Assembly (NCBI GenBank): GCA_944386755.1
Contig: CALXCF010000003.1
Location: forward strand, 1-64,000
DNA from: an uncultured Clostridia bacterium
Lineage (GTDB): Bacteria > Bacillota > Clostridia > TANB77 > CAG-508
Length of the DNA stretch: 64,000 bases
Direction of reading: 5' to 3'
The stretch's first letter is position 1; the number at the start of each line of letters is the position of its first letter. Positions 9,420 through 17,414 of this stretch are shown one piece after another. Position numbers and translations under genes: made by a program. Under the pieces are notes generated by a model. The model had not been told where the DNA came from. It did no database searches and worked only from the letters and a program-made list of their open reading frames with translations.

Positions 9420-10268
9420 TTATTTTGTATGTAGTCTTATTAATTCTGCAATTGTTTTTTTCATATCTTTTCTTTCAACAATTTTATCAATAAATCCATG
9501 TTCCAATAAAAATTCTGAACGTTGAAAACCGTCTGGAAGTTTTTGTTTTATAGTTTGTTCTATAACTCTTGGACCTGCAAATCCAATTAATGCTTTAGGT
9601 TCTGCTAAAATTATATCTCCCAAACTTGCAAAACTTGCAGTTACACCTCCTGTTGTTGGATCTGTTAAAACTGATATATATAATAGTCCTGCTTTGTTTA
9701 GTTTTGCAATTGCACTTGATGTTTTTGCCATTTGCATTAAAGATATTATTCCTTCTTGCATTCTAGCACCACCAGATACGCAAAACATTACTAATGGCAA
9801 TTTTTTCTTAACCGCAGTTTCAATTGCTAAAGTAATTCTTTCTCCTACTGCTTTTCCCATACTTCCCATTAAAAAGTTACCATCCATAACTCCTAAAACT
9901 GCTTTTTCTCCTTCTATTTCACATATTCCACATTTTACTGCCTCATCAATTTTAGTTTTTTCTCTTAATCCTTCTACTTTTTTCATGTAGCCTTTAAATT
10001 CTAACGGATCTGTTGTTAATATATCTTTTCCAATTTCTTTAAATGTTCCTTCATCTGCTATTTGCTTTATTCTTCTTCTTGCAGATAATCTAAAATGCTT
10101 ACCACAGTTAGGACATACACTTAAATTAGCATGTAACTCATCTTTATATATTATTTCTTTACATGCATCACATTTAACCCATTTTCCAATCATCATGTCA
10201 GCTGCTCTTTCATTTCTAACATTGTCTTTTTCAGCTTCATTTACTTTTTTTACTTTGTCTATAACCAA
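9420..10268 (-). CDS. accD: Acetyl-CoA carboxylase carboxyltransferase subunit beta
   Basis: 282 aa. N-terminal four-cysteine zinc ribbon (KCDACKEI and CPNCGKHF), then the crotonase-fold domain with SGGARMQEGIISLMQMAK and TDPTTGGVTASFASLGD. Partner of AccA. The start is TTG at 10266-10268, supported by GGAGGAGG 7 nt upstream; the next ATG is inside the zinc-ribbon leader. First gene of the fatty-acid unit, read from a clear promoter at 10308-10336. Confidence 0.95.
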   Translation of the reverse strand: MVIDKVKKVNEAEKDNVRNERAADMMIGKWVKCDACKEIIYKDELHANLSVCPNCGKHFRLSARRRIKQIADEGTFKEIGKDILTTDPLEFKGYMKKVEGLREKTKIDEAVKCGICEIEGEKAVLGVMDGNFLMGSMGKAVGERITLAIETAVKKKLPLVMFCVSGGARMQEGIISLMQMAKTSSAIAKLNKAGLLYISVLTDPTTGGVTASFASLGDIILAEPKALIGFAGPRVIEQTIKQKLPDGFQRSEFLLEHGFIDKIVERKDMKKTIAELIRLHTK

Positions 10269-10307
10269 AAGAATTCCTCCTCCTTACGTCATACAATTTG
10301 TATTTGT

Positions 10308-10336
10308 ATTATATATTTTATTTTATTTTTTTGCAA
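10308..10336 (-). promoter_or_regulatory. Sigma-A type promoter of accD-accA-fabI
   Basis: On the minus strand TTGCAA (10331-10336), 17-nt spacer, TATAAT (10308-10313). Near-consensus boxes with ideal spacing, about 40 nt before the accD start. I see no clear FapR-like operator. Confidence 0.7.
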
Positions 10337-10430
10337 CTAGTATAAGCGGTCAAATTTGTTCGTCTCCCCAGCGTATACGACTGTTTCTTAAAATACTATA
10401 AAATTTTAAAAAATGTGAAAGGATTTTAAT

Positions 10431-10703
10431 ATGTATCAATGTACAAAATTTAATAATCACTTAAACGTTTCTAGCAATAAAATTAAAGAGTTAAGAGAAA
10501 AAAATCACTTATCTCTTACAGACTTATCTACGAAATTAGCTTTAGTTGGAATTGATATATCAAAACCCTCATTACATAAATTAGAAAAAGGCAAACGTAT
10601 TTTAAAAGATTACGAACTATATGCTTTGGCATACGTTTTTCAAGTTCCAATTGAAGAAATTTTAGGTGATTTTATTCAAGATTTTAAGAAACAACTTAAT
10701 TAA
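10431..10703 (+). CDS. Small XRE-like helix-turn-helix protein
   Basis: 90 aa. An HTH_3-type domain fills residues 15-75: KIKELREKNHLSLTDLSTKL, a second helix with SKPSLHKLEKGKR, then a closing helix. Clearly related to the HTH proteins at 46834 and 51684, which share the pattern I..(Y/L)R(E/Q)...S...L...LELxGI......YxIE...(R/K)SVKDFEL.AL..V. Likely DNA-binding regulator; target unknown. Transcribed away from accD. AAAGG ribosome site. Confidence 0.8.
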   Translation: MYQCTKFNNHLNVSSNKIKELREKNHLSLTDLSTKLALVGIDISKPSLHKLEKGKRILKDYELYALAYVFQVPIEEILGDFIQDFKKQLN

Positions 10704-10970
10704 ATATTTAGTCAATTTTTATTATATTATCATTATAAAATATTTGTAGTTTTACTTTAACTTATTTTTATATTTTTATTGTCAAGTTTTAGAAGTTTTA
10801 TTTTTATTCCTTTTATTTAAAATATTTTTCCCACCATAAATTTTATTAATTTTTATATTTTTAAATTAATTACAAAAAACTTCAAAAAAATACATTTTAC
10901 TCTTGAATTTATTTTGGTTTTATTATAATATAAGAAAGAAATATTATGAGATTACATAGGAGGATATCAA

Positions 10971-12006
10971 ATGCCAAGAAAAACAAAAGAACAAAATGAT
11001 TTAGAATTAAAAAAAGAAGAAAAAGCATCAACTAAAAAAGCTACTAAAACACCTAAAAAGACTGCTTCTACTTCCAAAAAAAATAGTACAACTAAAAAGG
11101 ATACTGCCACAAAAACAAATTCTACAACTACAAAGAAAAGTGCATCTACTACGAAGAAATCAACTACTTCTTCTAGTAAAGCATCAACAAAGAAATCAAC
11201 TTCTAGCAAAAGTTCCGATAAAAAATCTACAACGGCAAAAAGCAAAACTACAACTGCTAGTTCAAGTACTAAGAAAAAAGCCTCAACATCTTCTACTAGA
11301 AAAAAAGCAGCTACCACAAAGAAAGCAACTACTACTAAAAAGGCAACGGCTACAAAAAAGAAAGCTGCAGCCAAAAAATCTACTAGCAAAAAAGAAAAAG
11401 TTGAAATTGTTGAATATTATGATTTACCATACAGATATAATCAAACAGTTGTAAAAGTATTGGCACAGACTCCTACAAATCTATTTATTTACTGGGATAT
11501 ATCAGATAAGGATAGAAAGAATTTTGAAAAAAAATATGGAGAACATTTCTTTGAAAATACTAGACCTGTATTAATTGTTCACAATGATACAATTGGTTAT
11601 AGTTTTGAAGTTGAGATAAATGATTTTGCAAACAGTTGGTATTTAAATGTTGCAGATAGTAAATGTGATTATCGTATTGAATTAGGAAGAAGTCCAATAA
11701 CTAAAACACAAGAAATTCAAGATGATTATATTTATGTCTCTACTTCTAATGAAATAGAATCACCTAATGACCATATCTTATTTAATAAAGAACAAAAAAT
11801 GGTTTATTTTAAAAATGTGAAAACAGGAGAACAAATTTCAAAACCAATTTCTTCTATTTCATTTATTAGGAATATGGGCAAAATCTATAATATTTATGAT
11901 TTATATAAAGAACTATATCAAAATGAAAATATAGAAGAATTATATGATTTATCTAATCCTTCTTCTGGAAATCCTTCATCACGGTAGTCTTTCTTCAAGA
12001 TTTTAA
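10971..12006 (+). CDS. DUF4912 protein with lysine-rich histone H1-like N-terminal half (end depends on a CGG +1 shift)
   Basis: Residues 1-145 are almost only Lys, Thr, Ser and Ala in short repeats (TTKKATA, STKKS), like bacterial H1-type tails that bind nucleic acid. From about residue 148 a DUF4912 domain follows (YDLPYRYNQTVVKVLAQTP, IYWDIS, SWYLNVADSKCDYRIELGR). DUF4912 genes commonly neighbour GH57 genes, as here. In frame 0 the gene ends CGG TAG at 11982-11987. Skipping the C of CGG gives GSLSSRF and a stop at 12004-12006, turning the tail into NPSSGNPSSGSLSSRF, a neat continuation of the NPSSG repeat; I therefore give the longer end. Function unknown. Confidence 0.75.
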
Positions 12007-12020
12007 CTTTAACAATTAGG

Positions 12021-12050
12021 ACTTTAGAGCAAAGTCTCTAAAGTTTCTTT
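12021..12050 (+). terminator. Hairpin between DUF4912 gene and GH57 gene
   Basis: ACTTTAGAG, loop, CTCTAAAGT followed by TTCTTTT. Reads as a rightward terminator or attenuator 40 nt before the GH57 gene. Confidence 0.6.
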
Positions 12051-12092
12051 TAAATTATATTGAAATATTAATAAAACAAAGGAGATTTTACA

Positions 12093-13679
12093 ATGCAAGA
12101 GAAAAAAGGTTATGTAAGTTTTGTTTTACATGCTCATCTTCCTTTTATACATCACCCAGAAAGTGATGATTATTTAGAAGAATCATGGCTATATGAAGCA
12201 ATTTCCGAAACTTATATTCCACTATTAACAAACTTTCAAAAATTAGTAGATGAAGGAGTTAATTTTAGAATTACAATGTCTATGACCCCTCCTCTACTTT
12301 CAATGTTAGATAATAAATTATTACAAAAAAAATATATTAAATACTTAAAGCAACTTATTGAACTATCTGAAAAAGAAATTAAAAGAACTGCTGGTGATGA
12401 GAGATTAAATAAACTTTCTCATTACTATTTTGATAGATATTCAAATGATTTACATTTATTTAAAGATGTTTATAAATGTAATCTAATAGAAGCATTTAAG
12501 CATTTTCAAGATATTGGAGTTTTAGAAATTATTACATGTGGAGCTACACATGGTTATTTTCCAATTTTATATGTAAATGAGAAAACTGTAAAAGCTCAAA
12601 TAGCTGTTGGAGTTCAAACATATGAAAGATATTTTGGAAGAAAACCTCGTGGAATTTGGCTTCCTGAATGTGGATATGTTCCAGAAGCTGATAAATACTT
12701 AAAAGAATTTGGAATTGACTATATTATTACAGAAACTCATGGAATTCTATATGCAGATCCAACTCCAGTTTATGGCACATTTGCTCCAATTGTATCTCCA
12801 CAAGGAGTAGTTGCATTTGGACGTGATATGGAATCTTCAAGACAAGTTTGGAGTTCTATAAATGGTTATCCAGGAGATTTTAATTATAGAGAATTTTATC
12901 GTGATATTGGTTATGATGCAGATTATGATTATATAAAACCATATATTGCACATAATGGTGTACGCGTTCATACTGGAATTAAATATTATAGAATTACTGG
13001 AAAAACCGAATTTAAAGATTACTATAATCTTCAATGGGCTAAAGATTCTGCTGAAAGACAAGCAGGTCACTTTTTCGATAGCAGAAATGCTCAAATTGAA
13101 AATTTATCAAAACATATGGATACACCTCCAATTATCCTTTGTCCTTATGACGCTGAACTTTATGGACATTGGTGGTATGAAGGTCCTTATTGGTTATATA
13201 TTTTATTCAAGAAAATTTACTATGATGATTGTAATTTTGAATTAATTACACCTTCAGAATTTATAGATAAATATCCAAATATGCAAGTTGCAACTCCTTG
13301 CCGTTCTAGTTGGGGTGCTAATGGATATAGCGAAGTGTGGTTAAATCCAACAAATGACTATGTTCATAGACATTTACATGTTGCAGGTGATAGAATGTGT
13401 GAACTTGCAAATCTTTGTCCAAATGCAAAAGGATTAAAGAAAAAAGCATTAAATCAATGTGCAAGAGAATTATTACTTGCTCAAAGTAGTGACTGGTTGT
13501 TTATTATAACAAATGGTACTATGGTCGATTATGCTAAAAAAAGAATTAAAGACCATATTGGAAGATTTACTAAGTTATATTATCAAATAAAAAATGATGA
13601 AATTGATGAAGAATTTTTGAAAGACATATCTAAAAAGGATTGTGTTTTTCCAGATATAGATTATAGAATTTATGGATAA
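12093..13679 (+). CDS. GH57-family 1,4-alpha-glucan branching enzyme-like protein (DUF1957 type)
   Basis: 528 aa. Starts with the GH57 motif VLHAHLPFI. The predicted nucleophile Glu is in GIWLPECGY (about residue 190) and the acid/base Asp in CPYDAELYGHWWYEG (about residue 355). The C-terminal alpha-helical DUF1957 domain carries SSWGANGYSEVWLN and the usual helical end. Family members branch alpha-1,4-glucans such as glycogen. No other glycogen genes are in the window, so the substrate is inferred from family. GGAG ribosome site. Paired with the DUF4912 gene upstream. Confidence 0.88.
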   Translation: MQEKKGYVSFVLHAHLPFIHHPESDDYLEESWLYEAISETYIPLLTNFQKLVDEGVNFRITMSMTPPLLSMLDNKLLQKKYIKYLKQLIELSEKEIKRTAGDERLNKLSHYYFDRYSNDLHLFKDVYKCNLIEAFKHFQDIGVLEIITCGATHGYFPILYVNEKTVKAQIAVGVQTYERYFGRKPRGIWLPECGYVPEADKYLKEFGIDYIITETHGILYADPTPVYGTFAPIVSPQGVVAFGRDMESSRQVWSSINGYPGDFNYREFYRDIGYDADYDYIKPYIAHNGVRVHTGIKYYRITGKTEFKDYYNLQWAKDSAERQAGHFFDSRNAQIENLSKHMDTPPIILCPYDAELYGHWWYEGPYWLYILFKKIYYDDCNFELITPSEFIDKYPNMQVATPCRSSWGANGYSEVWLNPTNDYVHRHLHVAGDRMCELANLCPNAKGLKKKALNQCARELLLAQSSDWLFIITNGTMVDYAKKRIKDHIGRFTKLYYQIKNDEIDEEFLKDISKKDCVFPDIDYRIYG

Positions 13680-13805
13680 TGTCCATTTGGGGACGTTTCT
13701 GTTTGGACATTTTTGTCCATTCTGGGACAGTTCTCTTTTTTTATTGCACTAATGTGTCACTAAATGGACATTTTTGTCCAAATTGAAACGTCCCCAAATG
13801 GACAA
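13680..13805. repeat. Pair of GGGACG hairpin repeats (family C) in inverted order
   Basis: TGTCCATTTGGGGACG...TTTGGACA at the left and a mirrored copy (AAATGGACA...TTGAAACGTCCCC...ATGGACA) at the right, separated by about 50 bp. Arms TGTCCA/TGGACA differ from those at 3655 (TGTCTCA) but still pair. Lies between the GH57 gene and ytxC. Confidence 0.65.
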
Positions 13806-13890
13806 TTTTCTTTTCTGATAATTTAGCATATTATAATGTATAAGTTTTTTACATTTAGTAGATACTAAATTTATTAGAAAGGGGATTTTT

Positions 13891-14781
13891 ATGAAGTCAC
13901 TATGCATTAAAACAAATGATTCTAACATTATTTCGTATCTATTAAATGAATTAAAATATAGCAAGTTAGAAAATATATATTTTTCCGAAAATCAATTTAA
14001 GCATTATAAAAATGTAATAATACATTACTTAGGTAATGATTTTTCCTCTTTTTATTCTAAGATTTCTTCTATTCTTTCTTTTTTAGTAATAGATGAATTA
14101 GAGGAAGATTTTTTGAAACATATTCTATTGCAGAATTATTTTTATTTTAATAGCCAAGAAAGAGAACAAATTCTTTCTTTCTGTTTTGATATTTTTGCTG
14201 ATGACTATATTAATTGTTTTGATAAAAAATTTCAAATATTATATAACGGCTTTTATGATTTTATTAAAGACAATAGAGTTCTTTATTTAGATGGTTTTAT
14301 TTATTTTAGGCTTAAAGAATATTTTTCGATTTTAGATGATACCGTAAATAATGCTGTAAATCATTTTTTAATTGAAAAAGAATATCTTGAATTTGTATCT
14401 TTGCTTAAATTATATATAAATTCTCAAGATTCTAAATGTGAACTTGTTCATTTGATATATTCTTCATCAGAGTCTATTTTATTAGACAAGGATAAAAATA
14501 TCATTGCTCCAGATAGTGATATTTTTAATGCTAAATATTTAAGTGATATTTCTTTTTCTTCAAATGATTTTACTTTAAATTCATTATTGAATTTAGTTCC
14601 GAAAAAGATTTATATTCATTTAATTGATAATACAATTGATGAATTTATACAAACCTTAGAATTAGTATTTGAAAATAGAGTTAATTTATGTACTGATTGT
14701 AATATTTGTGAATTTTATAAAAATTCTAATATTGATAATATATTAAAGAATTCAAAAATGAGTATAACTAAGAAATCTTAA
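13891..14781 (+). CDS. YtxC-like sporulation protein
   Basis: 296 aa, no membrane segment. The C-terminal half matches the YtxC family pattern: DGFIYFRLKEYFSILDDTVNNA, EKEYLEFVSLLKLYINSQ, and a closing LIYSSSESILLDKDKN stretch. YtxC is found in endospore formers; its biochemical role is unknown. GGGG ribosome site. Ends in a bidirectional terminator that overlaps its last codons. Confidence 0.75.
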   Translation: MKSLCIKTNDSNIISYLLNELKYSKLENIYFSENQFKHYKNVIIHYLGNDFSSFYSKISSILSFLVIDELEEDFLKHILLQNYFYFNSQEREQILSFCFDIFADDYINCFDKKFQILYNGFYDFIKDNRVLYLDGFIYFRLKEYFSILDDTVNNAVNHFLIEKEYLEFVSLLKLYINSQDSKCELVHLIYSSSESILLDKDKNIIAPDSDIFNAKYLSDISFSSNDFTLNSLLNLVPKKIYIHLIDNTIDEFIQTLELVFENRVNLCTDCNICEFYKNSNIDNILKNSKMSITKKS

Positions 14782-14807
14782 CATTCTTAGTTATACTCAT
14801 TTTTCTT
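14758..14807. terminator. Bidirectional terminator between ytxC and the leftward genes
   Basis: ATGAGTATAACTAAGAA pairs perfectly with TTCTTAGTTATACTCAT, with a T run on both sides. It serves convergent genes from left and right. Confidence 0.9.
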
Positions 14808-14824
14808 AAGTACTATATATACTA

Positions 14825-15595
14825 TTAGCTCAATGAATTTACTGCTTCATTTAATCCAGGTAATAATATGTCTATTAAATTTGTGTCTGTTGTATTAATT
14901 ACCCATTTTCCATCTTGTTTTGTTAAATTAATAGTTTGTGTTGTAGTAGTTGTCTCTACATCTTCATTTTTTAGTTCTTCTAGTAAATAATTTTCCATTT
15001 CTGCATCACTTAATTCTTGTCCACTAAATGCTACTCTTAATGCATTTTGCATATAATTTGCAATTATTGTTCTAAAATTTTTATTTGTTACTTCAACAGT
15101 TACACTTGCAGTATTTTCTTCTTTAGTAGTTTCAGTAATTTTCCAACTTAGTTTTTCAAATAATAAATTCATTGTTTCTTCATCTAAACTCTCACTATCA
15201 AGTATATTTGATGATGATATTACTTCATTATAATTAATATATTCGTTTACTTTATCATAATCACCATTTTTTATAGTTTTAAACATTCCTTCAACTACAC
15301 CTTTTGGTCCATTTGCAAATACTACATATAATAAAATGGCTAAAATTATGATAGCTATGATTACAATTGCTGTTATTATTGGTGCTTTTTTTGATTTTTT
15401 ACCTTCAACAGTTACTTTTCCTTTTACTTTACTATTCTCTTTTTTCTTGTCTCCTTCTTTTTTAACTTCTTGTTTACTTGTGTCGTTCTTTTTTGCATTA
15501 GTCTTTTTTTCAGTACTTTTTGCTTCTTTTACAGTATTATTTGTTCCTTCTGTTGATTTTTTTACTTCCTCTTGTTTCTTTTCTTTTTCTTCCAT
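14825..15595 (-). CDS. Lysine-rich single-pass membrane protein, DUF4878-like exterior domain
   Basis: 256 aa. Residues 1-70 are charged (Lys/Glu/Asn/Thr), then one membrane helix (APIITAIVIIAIIILAILLY, about 72-95), then an outer domain with VVEGMFKTIKNGDYDKVNEY, which resembles the NTF2-like DUF4878/DUF5105 lipoprotein domains, and a threonine-rich strand near the end (DVETTTTTQTINLTKQDGKW). N-in orientation is expected. Function unknown. Good GGAGG site. Confidence 0.65.
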   Translation of the reverse strand: MEEKEKKQEEVKKSTEGTNNTVKEAKSTEKKTNAKKNDTSKQEVKKEGDKKKENSKVKGKVTVEGKKSKKAPIITAIVIIAIIILAILLYVVFANGPKGVVEGMFKTIKNGDYDKVNEYINYNEVISSSNILDSESLDEETMNLLFEKLSWKITETTKEENTASVTVEVTNKNFRTIIANYMQNALRVAFSGQELSDAEMENYLLEELKNEDVETTTTTQTINLTKQDGKWVINTTDTNLIDILLPGLNEAVNSLS

Positions 15596-15688
15596 ATCTT
15601 TTCCTCCTTTTATTTACTAAATTTAATATTAATTGAATTATATAATAACCATTTTCTTTTTGCAATATTTTTTATTTTATTCATTTAA

Positions 15689-16198
15689 TTAATTCATTAT
15701 ACTTCTAACCAATAAATATTCATTGCATTTTCCAATAAAAAATAACAATGACCATATTAAAGCTAATCCTATGAATACGTACATAGCTATATACCCAACT
15801 TTAATAGAAATTCCTGTTATATAACAAATTCTTTTTATAAGCTCCATATGTATAGTTTCATATCCTTCTTTAAAACTATTATTTTTTGCAATTACAAAAT
15901 TTTCGCTTGGTACTAAATATATTTCTGACAATTTATATATTATATCTAAATCTGGATATTCCAATCCATATTCCCACTTCTTTATTGTTTTCTCATTTAA
16001 TATAATCCCTTTTCTTGTTAATTCATCTACCACATTCCAATAAGACCAATTTTTCTCTTGTCTCAAATCTCTTAATAATTGTTCAATTGTTCTCGTTTCT
16101 ACTATTTTATTTTCTTGTTTTGGATTTTCTTTACTTTTACTTACTTTTTTAATATTTTCATCTGTTTTGCTATCTTTTTTACCTTTGTTTATTAACAT
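15689..16198 (-). CDS. XRE-type HTH protein with C-terminal membrane segment
   Basis: 169 aa. A disordered Lys-rich start, an HTH_3-like domain (about 37-100: IEQLLRDLRQEKNWSYWNVV, NEKTIKKWEYGLEYPDLDII), and one hydrophobic helix (GYIAMYVFIGLALIWSLLFF) near the C terminus. Such membrane-tethered HTH proteins occur in Firmicutes, with unknown targets. It is not closely similar to the three small HTH proteins of this window. Confidence 0.7.
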   Translation of the reverse strand: MLINKGKKDSKTDENIKKVSKSKENPKQENKIVETRTIEQLLRDLRQEKNWSYWNVVDELTRKGIILNEKTIKKWEYGLEYPDLDIIYKLSEIYLVPSENFVIAKNNSFKEGYETIHMELIKRICYITGISIKVGYIAMYVFIGLALIWSLLFFIGKCNEYLLVRSIMN

Positions 16199-16341
16199 TA
16201 TATTTCCCCCCTTTTTCTTTAGTTTTCATGTTTCCTCTATTTTCACTTTTATTATAACAATAGAAAAACGCTATTTCAATAATTTAATAAAATATTTTTC
16301 TACAATTCATAGTATTATTTAAATTAGTAAAAGATATATTT

Positions 16342-16373
16342 ATATATTTATAAGTAAATATATAAATACATCT
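16342..16373 (-). terminator. Possible weak terminator after gpr
   Basis: ATTTATATATTT and AAATATATAAAT pair 13 nt beyond the gpr stop, followed on the minus strand by ATATCTTTT. All A-T, so weak. Confidence 0.4.
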
Positions 16374-16385
16374 TTTCTTCTTATA

Positions 16386-17321
16386 TTACATAGCAAAATT
16401 AATTCCTCTAGCAACCACATCCTTCATATTTTCAATCAAGTCATCAATTTCTTTTGGTGTTACTATTAAATTATATTCTTTAGGGTTTAGTGCCTCTTTT
16501 ATTTCTTCATAGTTATCTTGTTCTTTTAATTGATTTAGATAATCATTTGACTTAGCTTCATCTTGCAATTTTGATATAAATAAATCCAGTGAATCATTTA
16601 CTAATACTGCTGTTTCTACAACAGTTGGTATTCCAATTGCAATTACAGGAATACCTAAAGTTTTTTGATTTATTTCACTTCTTGTATTTCCAACTCCTGC
16701 ACCTGGTACAATTCCTGTATCTGATAACTGAACCGTACTACTTATTCTTTCGATACTTCTTGAAGCTAGTGCATCAATCACAATTATAAGTTTTGGCTTT
16801 ATATTATCAACTACACCTTTTAAAATCTCAACAGTTTCAATCCCTGTTGTTCCTAAAACACCTGGAGCTATTGCACTTACCATTCTAGTTCCTTCTTCTA
16901 CATATTGTGGTAAATAATTTATTAAATGTCTTGTAACATCAATCTCATTAATGACTTTTGGTCCTAAACTATCTGGTGTTACATATATATTTCCAAGTCC
17001 TACTACTAAAATTTCTCCTTGCTTGTCTATATGAACATCAATCAATTTTCTTAGCTCATTTGTTAATGTTTCTGATGCTTTTTGTATCTCATCTTCCTGT
17101 GCAATTTTTAATTTTTTTATATCGATAGTTACATATGTTCCAATCGGCTTTCCTATTGCCTTTTCACCATTCTCATTTGTTATTTTTACTCTTTCAATCT
17201 TTATATTTTCATTTACATCTTCTTGTTCGCTCTCAATTCCATCAATTTGATTTTCAATATTATTTGCTTTTTGATATAAGTCTCTTCTTTCAGATGCTAA
17301 ATCTGTTCTAAAATTATACAT
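16386..17321 (-). CDS. gpr: Germination (spore) protease
   Basis: 311 aa. GPR degrades small acid-soluble spore proteins when spores germinate. Visible: N-terminal FRTDLASERRDLY (propeptide region with the TDLA motif), VVGLGNIYVTPDSLGPKV, APGVLGTTGIET, VIDALASRS and PGAGVGNTRSEI, all typical of GPR. Its presence says the organism makes endospores. Ribosome site AGGAGGAATG upstream. Monocistronic in appearance. Confidence 0.95.
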   Translation of the reverse strand: MYNFRTDLASERRDLYQKANNIENQIDGIESEQEDVNENIKIERVKITNENGEKAIGKPIGTYVTIDIKKLKIAQEDEIQKASETLTNELRKLIDVHIDKQGEILVVGLGNIYVTPDSLGPKVINEIDVTRHLINYLPQYVEEGTRMVSAIAPGVLGTTGIETVEILKGVVDNIKPKLIIVIDALASRSIERISSTVQLSDTGIVPGAGVGNTRSEINQKTLGIPVIAIGIPTVVETAVLVNDSLDLFISKLQDEAKSNDYLNQLKEQDNYEEIKEALNPKEYNLIVTPKEIDDLIENMKDVVARGINFAM

Positions 17322-17414
17322 ATAATCATTCCTCCTAATTTTTCTTTATTATTTACAAAAAGGTGGTTTTTTATGTATAATTTTAAAAAAACAGAGATTT
17401 AGAGAAATTTTCCC

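Noticed and set aside
10967-11389. Leftward 140-aa reading frame rich in Val/Phe/Leu
   Set aside because: It is the antisense shadow of the lysine-rich tail of the DUF4912 gene.
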